Source: Toxorhynchites rutilus septentrionalis
Taxonomy: Eukaryota; Arthropoda; Insecta; Diptera; Culicidae
Reading direction: 5' to 3'
NCBI RefSeq assembly: GCF_029784135.1
Contig: NC_073746.1
Location: forward strand, 80,649,204 to 80,713,203
Length of the DNA stretch: 64,000 nucleotides
This document shows, one piece after another, positions 1 to 10,633 of the stretch. The notes beneath the pieces were generated by a model. The model did not search any database, had not been told where the DNA came from, and saw only the letters and a program-made list of their open reading frames with translations. Position numbers and translations under genes: made by a program. Within the stretch, counting starts at the first letter, position 1; each line of letters begins with the position of its first letter.

Positions 1-3000
1 ATGCTCTTTTGAGCTTTTGGCTGCTATATATTAATTATATTATGTCATTCTTAATCTAAAAAATTCCACCTAACTTGACATTCGAGAAATGCATTAAAAG
101 TTGCCCGCTTTTGTACCAATTATTACAGTAACAATATAAAACATATATAATCTGTAATTTTTATGATGGACACTGTATGTCTGTTCAGAGATTCAATAAA
201 CCGCCTGGACATAACATTGGACGTCTTGTCCGTAACAACAGAAATCGTTGAGGCTGCACATAATGTGGAGAACGAAAATTCCCATTGTTGGATGGGTTGG
301 ATGAGTACTCATCCCAACTCCTTGCTACAAGTATCCTAGTTTAACTGCGCTATTTCTTCGCATCACACCCTCTGATTCACTTCTCCGATCCTATTTTCTG
401 TCTTCCTATTATCGTCCTTCAGACAGCTTTCATAATTCTTATCGACCGGTCTGAGAAATATGAAATAACAAAAAACAGTGTATATCAAGAGCGGAATGCT
501 CCGACGGAATACTGCTCTTCTTATGTTATCACTCAGATTCTCCAACACAACACGTCCTATTTAGATAAATGTTAAGATACGGTGCAAATCGTTGCCTTTT
601 GCGTTACAGATATAATTGAAATTCTTTTCGTAAATATGGATAGCAACATAGTGAACGAAAAAGAGATATCAAAATGTAACTAAATTAATTTCAAATCGAA
701 ATTCAAGCATCAAACACTCTTCTCGCTAATACAGTTTAGATCAAAGAAAATTCTTTGATACATATTTCCATACTAGTTATCTTCGATGTTTTCGAAGATG
801 GCTGGTTCGCAAATTAACAGCTCTGACAGCAAGGGTTTGTACTTATTAGTAAGGTTCGCTTTAGAGTCTAGGGTAATGCTGTTTGTCCGTTTCACAAGTA
901 CCATTCATGAGTTGTTTGATCTCTGCTTATTTAAACCTATACATGTTGAAATGATAAACACGTGCTTCTGTCCAATTCGTAAAACGTTTCAACTCGATCG
1001 TTAGAAATCTTAGAGCTACACTTTCACAGTTTCGTTGCATACCATTTCACGAAATCGACAAAGTTTAAATTGAAAAGACGCCCGTTGCGTTCAGATAGAG
1101 AGGAAAAAAATGCTCCGCTCAATGACAGGCAATAGACTAATTGGATTTTGGGGAATTTCAAACTTTTTTCGATGCACAGAGAATTGCCAATAAAAGACAG
1201 AGACATTCCGAGAAACTTTCTCGGAGTCAACTGTTGCTCTCACATTGCAATCAGGGGCATTGTCGTTTATGACAACAATTATGACGATAGAGACCCAAAG
1301 ATAAAAAAAATATTTTATGATAATCAAAATTGGTAATGATAATTAAAATGCTCGTAATGGTTTTTAATTAAGAGCAAAAAGATTTAAGATTAAAATAAAT
1401 CACAGATATTCCGGTCAAAATGGTGCGGAACAGCTTTATTCTATTTTTTTTTGCAGATATAAAACCGAAACAAATTCGAGAACGATTCTTAAAAACTGTA
1501 TAAGGCATATTCACCTGTTATTAGAACTGAATAGAATTGAATTTAAACGCCGTACGAGTCTCGGAGTTCAATTATGTGATCCATCAAGGTCTTCCGGATT
1601 CTCCAAGCAGAAATAAAATTAATGAATCAAAATGTCATCGGAAAAAGAGAATTGATGTTCAGGAAAAATAATATCGAATAATAAAATGTGTTTCACATCT
1701 TCCAATCATATTATTCATATCAAACGACGATTTTGTTTAACATAGTGATATTTTTCGACATACTAAACATTTACTCTCTATTACAAATAAACTATACATC
1801 CCCAAAATTCGAAATACATCTCAAACCAACAATCAACTCAATCAAACATCGTGTAGGAACCCATCCAATACAAATATTTGTACTATAATATATGCAACAC
1901 ATCCAACGAGAGGGCTTTACTAACAATCAACTCGGTTCATGGAGTGTTATATGCTTTCTATTCAGTTCAATCTTCTACTTTTTTCCCTCCGTCGGCCGCC
2001 AATACCTTTTCTCTGAAGGAACCAACGATATTGGGAGTTCCGTCGACAGTGTATAGGAATCGATTGTCACGCGGGATGAATTCCAATTATGCAGACAAAC
2101 ACACTCCTGTGGCACCACCTCCTGACGTATGTTCCGGGACATGGAAAAATATTGATTCAAGTGTTAGCTCCAGCGCCGAAGCTTATTCTTACAAAAACAC
2201 TCATATGCGGTGGAAACGCAAGTGTTGAGAAGCCGAAACATAGTGAAAAATGCTTTTACACTGAGGAAATGGTGCGAGATAGAGAAGGGAATTGGGAAAA
2301 CAAGATATTTATACGGGATAAGCGGCTTGTAAACAGTCCCTCCGAACGATGCTTCAGCGGGAAACATTCGATTATTCGATATGACGCGAAAATCATATTT
2401 TTTCGTCAACTCACATTCTTCTGCGCTGACTCCTAATCGTTAATCATTGTGTCGCGTGCACTTGACCAAGTTGTACAAAATACTATTTATTCTACCGATT
2501 AATCCATTAGTCTAAACAAATAAAATACGCGTAGTTATTTGAGGAAGGCTACTTCGTAACTTAATACCTCGAGAAAAGCCATTAGGCTTCGATAGGCAGT
2601 GAGTGGGAGAAGAAGCGCTTGCAGTGTGCCAATATCGGTAGCCAGCATTAGTAGCAATGCAAATATGCCGGATGGAATGAAACAAATGGTCCAACTTTCT
2701 TTCGTGATTTATAGCTTTATGACTTTCACCGACACACGCTTGCATAAGAAAACTTCCTCCCAGCGTTCCAATTTACCGATTGTAGCCGCTTACTGCAGCT
2801 GCTGTTATCCAATGAACATATTCCGGCAGGGCTGTGAGCAAACAGCAAACAGGAAGTATGTGACGGTGAACAGAATTAAGGAAAGACGTCTCCTACTCGC
2901 ATCCCGTCAGGGTAAATCGGGAACAACAGGCGTGGAAAAGATGAATGGTTATCTAGTGAATGCGTCCATGGAAGATGCAGCTGCATCTACATCCTTCCTT

Positions 3001-3597
3001 GGCTATGACAGTTTTCCCTGTGTGAAAAAAAACATTATATTATTGTAATGATTTAATAATGGAATTGTGGAATGTGTTGTGCAGTCTTCGCCATCATCTC
3101 GTATTGATTGGCTATTGATTAATATACTGTCGATGTATTTGGGTAAATGTCTCCGAACTTAATACATTTTGCTAACCACCTCCTCAACCCATTCGAATCG
3201 TTGTTTTTTGTTATTAAATCAAGTTTTTTTCTTCTTTGCCTAATCATGGTGATAGGGTCAAATAATCACCTCATTCACGAACTTCATGTATTTATACTAA
3301 GATGAGCTAAAAATATATTTGTTACGCTTCGATTTGTTACTTTTTTGTTAGGTGAGGATGAATTGCGAAGTCTAAACATAAGTTCGAACATCGAATGGCT
3401 AAATGTTCAAAGTAATGGTTTCTAAAAGCTAAGTAAATTTTTGTAAATCACACCTCTTTTTGTGTAAGAAAATTACCAAAAGTTGACTATGTCGTTTTAA
3501 ATTTTTATGCTTTTATTTTGTATTTTATTTTTTATCTTTCGAATTTACAAAAGCGAACAACATGATGTTGAGTTATTTGGTCAACATGAAATAGTTA
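1..3597. other. Unassigned sequence, no gene recognised
   Basis: No domain, splice-framed exon or terminal repeat pair was recognised here. The stretch from about 1.9 to 3.05 kb is less AT-rich than its surroundings and has two + strand open frames, 2089-2436 and 2599-3048. Their translations match no family I know, and the second opens with GTG rather than ATG, so they are not called as genes. The rest is AT-rich with homopolymer runs, as expected of intergenic or intronic mosquito DNA. Confidence 0.5.
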
Positions 3598-3599
3598 TA

Positions 3600-4136
3600 A
3601 TAGTTCGGCTGAAATGTTTATAAGGTAATACAGTAAAACATTTTTTTTTTTGCAAAATTCAATTTTATTATTCAACATAATTGCATTCGAGAGCGATACA
3701 ACGATTATAGCTATCTTGCAACTTTTCGATACCATTTTTATAGTACTCTTTCGGTTTTTCCAAAATAACCCTCAGTTTCGGTAATCACTTCATCATCGGT
3801 CTTAAATTTCTTGCCAGCGAGCATTCTCTTCAGGTCTGCGAACAGAAAAAAAAGTCGCTGGGGGACAGATCTGGAGAATACGGTGGATGCGGAAGCAATT
3901 CGAAGCCCAATTCATGCAATTTTCCCATCGTTTTCATTGATTTGTGATTTTTCCTTTTTTTTTCACAATAACAAAAGTTGCTCCACCCACAATGCTGTAA
4001 CTCACGAACCAATCGACCGATTGCTGTCATACTTTGACACGTATCCATTGAAAGATGGTGCTTTGTGATTGTCAAGTAGATTTTTGCAAGAGGCACCATC
4101 TAGACGTCAACCTTATGAACTTTTCAGCCGAACTGT
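3600..4136 (-). mobile_element. Internally deleted mariner element
   Basis: Inverted ends bound this 537-bp segment. The left end reads ATAGTTCGGCTGAAATGTTT and the right end, read on the minus strand, ACAGTTCGGCTGAAAAGTTC. Both sides abut the dinucleotide TA (3598-3599 and 4137-4138), the target duplication expected of the mariner family. Only the C-terminal part of a transposase remains, on the minus strand. At under half the usual ~1.3 kb, it is an internally deleted, non-autonomous copy. The exact first base is uncertain by one or two nucleotides. Confidence 0.75.
3660..4099 (-). pseudogene. Mariner transposase, C-terminal remnant
   Basis: The minus strand encodes the mariner signature HPPYSPDLSPSDFFF, preceded by KTMGKLHELGFELL. 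This is the region of the third catalytic aspartate in D,D34D transposases. Downstream, in a different frame, LKRMLAGKKFKTDDEVIT continues the family's C-terminus, so at least one frameshift separates the blocks. The DNA-binding domain and first catalytic aspartate are absent, and the part upstream of HKSMKTMGK is scrambled, consistent with an internal deletion joint. It cannot make an active enzyme. It is clearly different from the mariner copies at 25.8 and 42.8 kb. Confidence 0.85.
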
Positions 4137-4352
4137 TAGATAATCAAATCTCCTGCGCACGAATCATTGCAATAATCTGATGAGCCAGGCTATTTTTAAT
4201 TTGACTAAAAGGTAGCGCACGAACTAGACTTGGAAGCCTGAGTATTTTCCAAGGTGTATAAATTTTAGCATTAATTTAAAAAAAAACATAGCGCTGAAAC
4301 TATTTGTTATATAAAAAACTGCCCTAAAAACTACTGCCTATAATTTAAAATA

Positions 4353-5687
4353 CAGCGCGGACTCGATTATATATAGTCTCCGATTTCTTTTCACTGTATA
4401 TAATCGAATTCTGTATATAGCCGAGTAAAAAAAAACATTTTTTTAAATGTTTTTTATGCATATAATTATCGTTCACTGAAAGTAAAAGAAGATTTTAATT
4501 TTTTATTCATCCTCTTAAAGTCAGAAAACACCTTTCTCACATGAAAAAAATATTTTTTTTCCAGAATCTCTCAGGAGGTGAAAGATGATCATATTTGATG
4601 GAAAAAATACTTCTACGCATATGTTCAAATTTCAACAATGACATAGTTATAGAACTTTTTTTTCGCTTCAGACTCTGTTGCCTCAAACCGGCTCTACATA
4701 GGAAAGAAACGCTGCGTAAGCCCATTCTGTTGCTTTCATTTGAAAGATAAGAAAATTTAGTACAGGATATACTAGTGGTACATCTAAATTAGTGTATTTA
4801 AATAACATTTTGGAAGTGAAAAATTTAAAAGTAATTTTTAATGCGTAATTATTAATTTTATCCCAAAATTTTATATTAAACATAATTCTTCTATCAATCA
4901 AATTAAAGCTCTCAAAACACTCTACAATTTGTTCTTTGACGCCCAACTTCTATCTTTCTAAACTTCGTTGCAATATCGGTATAAACATTTCCTGATGAAA
5001 ATTCAAGCAAAATCTTCAAAAATGGCGTTTTTTACCCCACTCTACTTATAATAGCTTCTTAAATTTCACCTTAACGTTGAAAGGTTACATTTTTTCTTAA
5101 AATAAATCATATTTGAACAATAAAAAAAATATATTTTTTTTACACTGTATATAATTTTTTTTAAATCCAATTTATTTATTTAAGGCTCATTAGCATTTTG
5201 GCTGTAACAGAGCCGAATTTTAATCGTGTACATGTCACATGGTTATCATATATCTATAATTAGCACATTACACAGTTGCCATTCGCCAGTATTCCTTCTA
5301 TACCATTACATACGGTACATTCACACAGTAGCCATTTAGGCGTAAGAGTATTCTTTCTGTTCTTCCATTATCCAGTGGGACCACCGGACAGCGGATATTT
5401 ATAGAACAGCAGCCCGATGTATCTTGCAGAGCAGAGCAGTTGTATGGATAAATCGATCTTATTTCGACCGTGGATCGATCTCCATCGCTGATGATTGTTG
5501 CGTGGACATAGCTATTCTGTAACAACACAAAGATGGTCAAATGAGGGTCCTGAGTTTTGAACTCACGATCGATCGCTTACTAAGTGAACGCACAACCAAT
5601 GTGGCTACGGAGACCCCCAACTGTATATAATCGAGTCCAAAATTTTATATAATCGAGTCTGTATATAATCGAGTCCGACCTATACTG
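4353..5687. mobile_element. Candidate TA-type TIR element (MITE) split by a SINE
   Basis: The left end (4353 on) reads CAGCGCGGACTCGATTATAT and the right end, on the minus strand from 5687, begins CAG and then carries CGGACTCGATTATATACA. Copies of the motif TATATAATCGAGTC recur near both ends (4360-4425 and 5621-5680), a pattern of subterminal iterated sites. TA precedes the left end, but I do not see a clean TA on the right, so boundaries are tentative. The interior, outside the SINE at 5156-5619, is AT-rich and has no credible coding frame. A pogo- or Tc1-related MITE is the likeliest reading. Confidence 0.5.
5156..5619 (-). mobile_element. tRNA-derived SINE, copy 1 (full length)
   Basis: On the minus strand the element starts with a tRNA-like head. 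Its A box lies around GTAGCCACATTGGTTGTGCG and its B box around GTGAGTTCAAAACTC. It runs about 460 bp to a TTAAATAAATAA-type tail near 5160-5175. The 12-bp sequence ACTGTATATAAT occurs at 5144-5155 and 5620-5631 and is the probable target-site duplication. A close copy lies on the + strand at 56953-57429. The open frame at 5298-5540 is a by-product and not a gene. Insertion was into one of the TATATAATCGAGTC motifs of the surrounding MITE. Confidence 0.85.
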
Positions 5688-7435
5688 AGCATTTGCAAAA
5701 CCAGTGATAAATGTGATAAATGTTTATCTCTTAAAAGTTAAATTTAAATTTTTATCGTAAAATACAAAAATTAAATAAAGAAAATCAATATTCGTTTCGT
5801 TCGTCATACATCATTCATTTCGTTCAATTGCTGTCTCGTTTGTGGAAAATAAGCGCTTGCCGTTCTCAAGATAGACGGCTTAATTTGTAACTGCTGAGCC
5901 TCCTTCATTGATTGAAAAACCAACACTACGCCAAACAATTTCAGCGGAGCATCACGAGATAAAATCAATTTAATATAATTAAAATCATGTTCGTGAAATA
6001 TTAGAAAATTCTTACTGCTGCTGGGCATTACGACATTACGTTAAATTTCACAAACAATATTTTCATTATTTAAAACTTGTACTATCTCGAGTACGGTTAT
6101 ATGTTGTTTTTTATGTACAATCGCAGGTATATTAAATTTTTCATGTTATTTTTCTTAAATAGGTCAAAATGGTTTCACAAAGTATTGAAATTTCAAAAAT
6201 TTTCAAAAATTCATATCTTCATTTTGGTCCATGGCACTATTGTACGTCAACTTTTGTTACATTTGGTATACAAAAAAAGTATCTAAATGGGGATGTTTTG
6301 AGATATAATATTTTTTTAATATAAAATCCAATTTTGAGTATGATTTTTTAACAGCACATTTGAAATGTTATTTTCCCTAAATAGTACATTCAAATTACAA
6401 CAACTTTGGCGAACATAAGAAAAGAAAAGCCAACCAAGCTAAAATGAGATAATCATTGCTTTTTCCGTTCGAGCGAATACTTCCAGCAATGTGTGGAACC
6501 AAATCCGACAGACTTCATTTTTTGTTTGAACATACGTGCTGTAATGTTTGGCAATGCCTTGCGCCTGGCAACAGCAAAGAGTGTGTCGGTGTTGCTCGTG
6601 ATAGCATCTCGCAAGTGAACGTGTTCTTATTCACGCCGCTTTCACTATCTATCTTTGCGTAAATGTCGGTCACAAATTGTTGGCACCGCTCACTACATCG
6701 TAGAATGAGGTTGTCCTGACCATGTCGAATCATCATATGTTACACATAAAAATCCATCAAGCGCACTCTCTTGTTTGTTTCATCTCCTATGTTCATAAAT
6801 GTTAATTCTAAATGAGAAATGATGCTTATAATGAGTGAAATACCTGTGGCCTGGTCTGGTTGTTTGATGTTTATGCAATGTCTGCTTTGTCCCTTCAGAA
6901 CGTTTGGTGGATGTTTCGTCAAAGAAACCCTTCTGACTGCAATCATATTATACATATTGTAGAGCTTTTTACTCAGAATGCATTCAAGGCATATTTCTTG
7001 TGATGGAATTCTCAATTAAATCAACTATCATTAAACAATGTAAATAACTTCGATCTGTTTGAAAAATAAACGACGGTTAACCCTCCTTTGCATAATGGTG
7101 GAAATTTCCACCATAACATTGAATGCCCAGGAATGATATAGAAGTACATATTCACTTCAAATTAATCGTGTCTTGATTTATTTCACCAATCAAGAGAAAA
7201 TCATGCAAAAAAGGATTAAATTATTTGAATATTATTTACACGAAAATACTAAAACTGCGAATCAAAATAGGAGATGGAGTTGAAAATTTGGAGTTATATA
7301 GTTATATTTAGCCAGAATGGAGTTGTATGAAGCGACATTGTAAAAAAAAAATACAAAATTAAAATATTCAAAAACATAATTTTTTTTTCTGCATAAGGCC
7401 ACTATAATCGGTATTAAATAAACGGTAGTTGGTAC
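5688..7435. other. AT-rich sequence without recognisable features
   Basis: No domain-bearing frame or element boundary was recognised. A short perfect palindrome, GGTGGAAATTTCCACC, occurs near 7100. Everything else is AT-rich with homopolymer tracts. Confidence 0.4.
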
Positions 7436-7439
7436 CCTA

Positions 7440-7572
7440 ACGGTATCATATATAGCTTACGATCTATTCTCATGTCTACCAAGTTTTTTGTTAATAACTT
7501 CATCAAAATCGGCCGAGCCGTTTCGGAGGAGTTCGGCCACAAACACCGTGACACGAGTTTTATATATAAAGA
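7440..7572 (-). mobile_element. Helitron-like 5' end
   Basis: Read on the minus strand, this segment begins at 7572 with TCTTTATATATAAAACTCGT and continues through GTGTCACGG and CCGAACTCCTCCGAAACGG. A TC start followed by an AT-rich stretch is what Helitrons show at the 5' end. It directly abuts the CTAG end at 7573. The inner limit is arbitrary, because the sequence further left is not recognised. Confidence 0.55.
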
Positions 7573-7700
7573 CTAGCTGACCCGGCAAACGTTGTTCTGT
7601 CATTCACATTATTTGTAGTGGATATGTTGATTGTTAAATAACAAATAGCTAATGTATTGTAAGTGTGTTTAAGTGTTTTAACGATCTACACAAACGTGAC
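7573..7700 (-). mobile_element. Helitron-like 3' end (CTAG terminus)
   Basis: On the minus strand the sequence ends in AACGTTTGCCGGGTCAGCTAG, with CTAG at 7576-7573. The same terminus (TTTGCCGGGTCAGCTAG or one-base variants) closes the copies ending at 23863 and 33964 and the one ending at 62546. Just before it lies the imperfect stem GACAGA/GTTTGCC expected of the Helitron 3' hairpin. The extent to the right is unknown. Confidence 0.6.
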
Positions 7701-8359
7701 TCTTGTGTTCATACTTGTGTTTGACATACAAAGGAATAGAGCGATTATTACCGACAAAAAGAAAAAACAAATCTGATATGTTTGTTTTCTCTTGAACACA
7801 TAATAGACCTAAATTTAATTTATGATTTATGTTTTTAAAGCGTGTTTATTTCACTCGAACATTCATAACAATTTACGATGGACGGAAATGGAACACGAAG
7901 CTCATGGACGTCTATATCGCATTGCGTTTAAAGCAAGTGAGTGTGTTTTCCTCACACTGCTTCTAATTGTATAGAACCACAGTCGTTCACTCTCCACGTC
8001 TCTATCTTTCGCAAGTGAATCTGTGAATCTGAACATGAGGAACGTTAGTACCATTGAAGAAGAAGATGGAGAGCGTCGTTTGAACGGTGTGTGTCAACGA
8101 TGAACTCCAGATTATTGTTTCTTCTTTGAATAATAATTTCTCGCGTCGCTGTGCAGTCGCCCACCATGACTCCAACAATGTTTTCAACAACAGACGCATT
8201 GAATTATCCGAAACCATGTAAATGTAAAAATCAAATACAATCAATAATTACGAAAACATTTTTTTTGCGAATATATAATTGTTTTCCAAAAAAGATTAAC
8301 TAATTGGCTTTTATATGATATATCGATCATCTGAATCTGTCCAGTTTTTCAAAAGTTAT
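7701..8359. other. Unassigned sequence
   Basis: No coding frame with a recognisable domain and no terminal repeats. The segment may contain the body of the Helitron-like copy that ends at 7573, but no internal landmark of that family is visible. Confidence 0.4.
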
Positions 8360-8989
8360 ATTTTTTTTCAAAAATTGCTTTTTACTGTTTGGAATAGAAC
8401 ACCACTTGAACATTCTGAATGAAAATGTGAAGCAAAGTGTCAACAAAATCGGGTGGAATCGAGGATTCAAGTTTTGCCAAAACAATGACCCAGAGATCCT
8501 CCACAATCTTCCGACATCAATCACAGTAAAAAACTGAGGAAGTTATCTGTGTAAGAAATTTAGAAACCTTGATTTTTTTTTAAAATAACGATTTTAAAAA
8601 CCACTTGATGAAAAAATTGATAAATACTCCTTCCGAATATACCAAAAAACTCATAGATAAGCCCAAAGACAGCTAAAGATAGTTGCAATGAACAAGGGAT
8701 ACCATACTAATGATGGAATTCGGAAATTGATCAACGACTTCGAAATCGAGTTGAGAATTCAACCAGCGTACGATTATGAGTTTGAGTCAATTTTCATACA
8801 TTAGCACATACATTCGTCGTTTGTAGAGAAATAAAAACCATTATTCTGAAAACAGATAGCAAACCTTTTAACTCCCATATGACACTATGACTTTATTTAA
8901 ATAGAATTTTCTGAAAGCTTGTTTTCGACTTTCAACAGAAGGGAAAAGAGATCTGCATGGTGGAGTACGATTACGGATTTGAGTCACTG
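8360..8989 (-). mobile_element. Tc1-like element, truncated copy
   Basis: This is a second, truncated copy, in opposite orientation, of the element at 28418-29376. Its right arm (about 8712-8989) ends in ACGGATTTGAGTCACTG followed by TA (8990-8991 region). That is the same TIR and TA target as the complete copy. The part from 8370 to 8700 matches the complement of the interior of that copy. The opposite arm is missing. A transposase remnant lies at 8400-8500. Confidence 0.75.
8400..8500 (+). pseudogene. Tc1-family transposase remnant
   Basis: One short + strand frame reads LNILNENVKQSVNKIGWNRG followed by FKFCQNNDPE. In Tc1-family DD34E transposases the corresponding segment carries the second catalytic aspartate in a QQDNDPKH-type motif. 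Here the aspartate of QDN appears as N, and the frame is lost on both sides. It is a relic without coding potential, and it identifies the family of the surrounding inverted-repeat element. The equivalent stretch in the copy at 28.4-29.4 kb is on the minus strand and more degraded (LNILKETIKQSVNK). Confidence 0.7.
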
Positions 8990-9269
8990 TATGTCATAAA
9001 ACATATTTTTAGTTTTTACTATGAATATTGTAGTCAAGTGAAAAAAGGCTTTATTGTATCCAAACATCAAATTAATTTCGCGAAACATTACCATTTTGAG
9101 CAATAAGAATCTTTTTAATGGTCTTTAATGGCAGGGCTTTCAAACAATTCGGTGTCAGAATATTTCAGATAAGCCTACTACGACCGCTGCTATAAAATGA
9201 ACAGTGATTCCGCTTTCTAAATGTTTCATGCTTGAAATACAATGAATTTATATCGAACTCGCAAAAAAA

Positions 9270-9680
9270 ATGGATTTTATTCTCGTAATTATCGATTGTA
9301 GCCGTTTTTTTATTGTTTTCATGGCTTTGGGCTAGAGGGCGCTATATTTGTTTAATATTTTTTCTCGAAAGCTGATGATTATTTACGTAACATATCTCGA
9401 TATCGGAGATGCTATTTTTTTCGTTTCTGAAATATGATTTTTCAAAGTTAATATAACTAATTTTTCCCCTTTTTATCCAAAAATGATTTTTTTCAAAAAA
9501 TCGTAACACTTGAACTACTGAACCGATTTAGATGATCGACATAATAAATTGAAGCCAATAAGCTTCTTTGAAAAAAATATCACACTTGCGGGAAGATTGA
9601 ATTCTAGTCGCCTAGGTCTAGTCTAGTCAGATAGGAATATTGAACGAAGACTTGAAACATGTTAAATTTGCTTAATAATA
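9270..9680. repeat. Dispersed repeat family, left half (interrupted)
   Basis: The sequence carries motifs shared with 14052-14390, 37320-37700 and 49560-50360, such as GATGATCGACATA, GGCGC[CT]ATAT and TCTAGTC.[AG]ATAG. The stretch from about 9280 to 9440 is the complement of part of the 14050-14210 stretch, so the family itself contains inverted units. It has no coding capacity. The copy is split at 9681 by the TIR element 9681-14051 and resumes at 14052. Confidence 0.6.
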
Positions 9681-10439
9681 GGTCGTATGAATAAAAAAAA
9701 AGTATTTACTTATTCTGCCCGTTTCCAAGTAAAGTAAACTTTCCTAGTATTTACTTGAATCCGTATGAATAAAAGTTTACTTTACTTATTTGATTTTCGA
9801 ATTCGAACATAGTTTTTACTTTGTCAAACATCTATCAACTGATTGTTTAGGTTTCGTTTCAAAACGTTTTTTTTTTTTTGGACAAAGCGTGAATTCGCGA
9901 TGAAAAAGGAATAGTGTCGACGTCTGGTGGCGACTTTCAATTAGGGACCATAGTTTGGGTCCCTATCTCGTTAGTGTAATATCTATCATATTAGAAGACA
10001 CGAAGCCAGTTTTCAAATGTTAAAATTTGAATGAAAATGTTCACATCATGTTATTTAATCACTTAAAACACTTTTTTCCGACTTTTATTTAACCCTTTGT
10101 CTATACATTTCCAACATCATTACTGAAACTTTTCATTATAATATAAAGTTGTCTTCAAAAACAATATCGTACAAGATTTTTTCACCACCTGCAAACAATA
10201 GTGTTTTTCCTTTAAACAGAATGCCAAATTGGTACGGGAAGGTTATTTTTCATTCATAATTTAAATTTTAAAAACGTGTTCATTCCGCCTGGAAATCAAT
10301 CAATTTTTTTACGCTTTCCTAAACTAATAAACGAAGCTCAATGCCATCAATGCGGATCGTTAACTTGTTTAACTTCAAGCGCAAGATGGCAGCATTAAAC
10401 ATAAATCGGATATGACATCAAAACGAATGATAGTGTTTT

Positions 10440-10444
10440 CAGAT
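10440..10444. repeat. Target-site duplication of gypsy element (left)
   Basis: CAGAT, identical to the five bases at 13833-13837 immediately beyond the other LTR. This fixes the outer limits of the retrotransposon. Confidence 0.9.
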
Positions 10445-10620
10445 TGTTAAGTTCTTCCAAAGAATGAAATTAATTTTTAATGTTAAGAGCTTGATTTATT
10501 TCAACTTCTCTGTTTGGTGGTTGGAACTAAACTATATCTTTTTTCATTTTGTTACTGTCGTACCATGGCTACAAATCATGGCCTACCTAACGGTATGATT
10601 TTGCGTATGCCAATGGTACA
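10445..10620 (-). repeat. 3' LTR of gypsy element
   Basis: A direct repeat of 13657-13832. In element orientation it starts TGTACCATTGGCATACGC and ends CTTAACA, the usual TG...CA. At 176 bp it is short for a gypsy LTR. It is preceded, in element orientation, by the purine tract at 10621-10633. Confidence 0.92.
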
Positions 10621-10633
10621 TCTTCCTTTTTTA
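10621..10633 (-). promoter_or_regulatory. Polypurine tract
   Basis: On the minus strand this reads TAAAAAAGGAAGA and ends exactly at the first base of the 3' LTR. That is the position and composition expected of the plus-strand primer tract. It overlaps the TAA stop codon of the gag-pol frame. Confidence 0.8.

Noticed and set aside
2599..3048. 149-aa + strand protein
   Set aside because: It starts with GTG, has no recognisable domain, and the amino-acid composition is unremarkable. Nothing supports splicing or translation.
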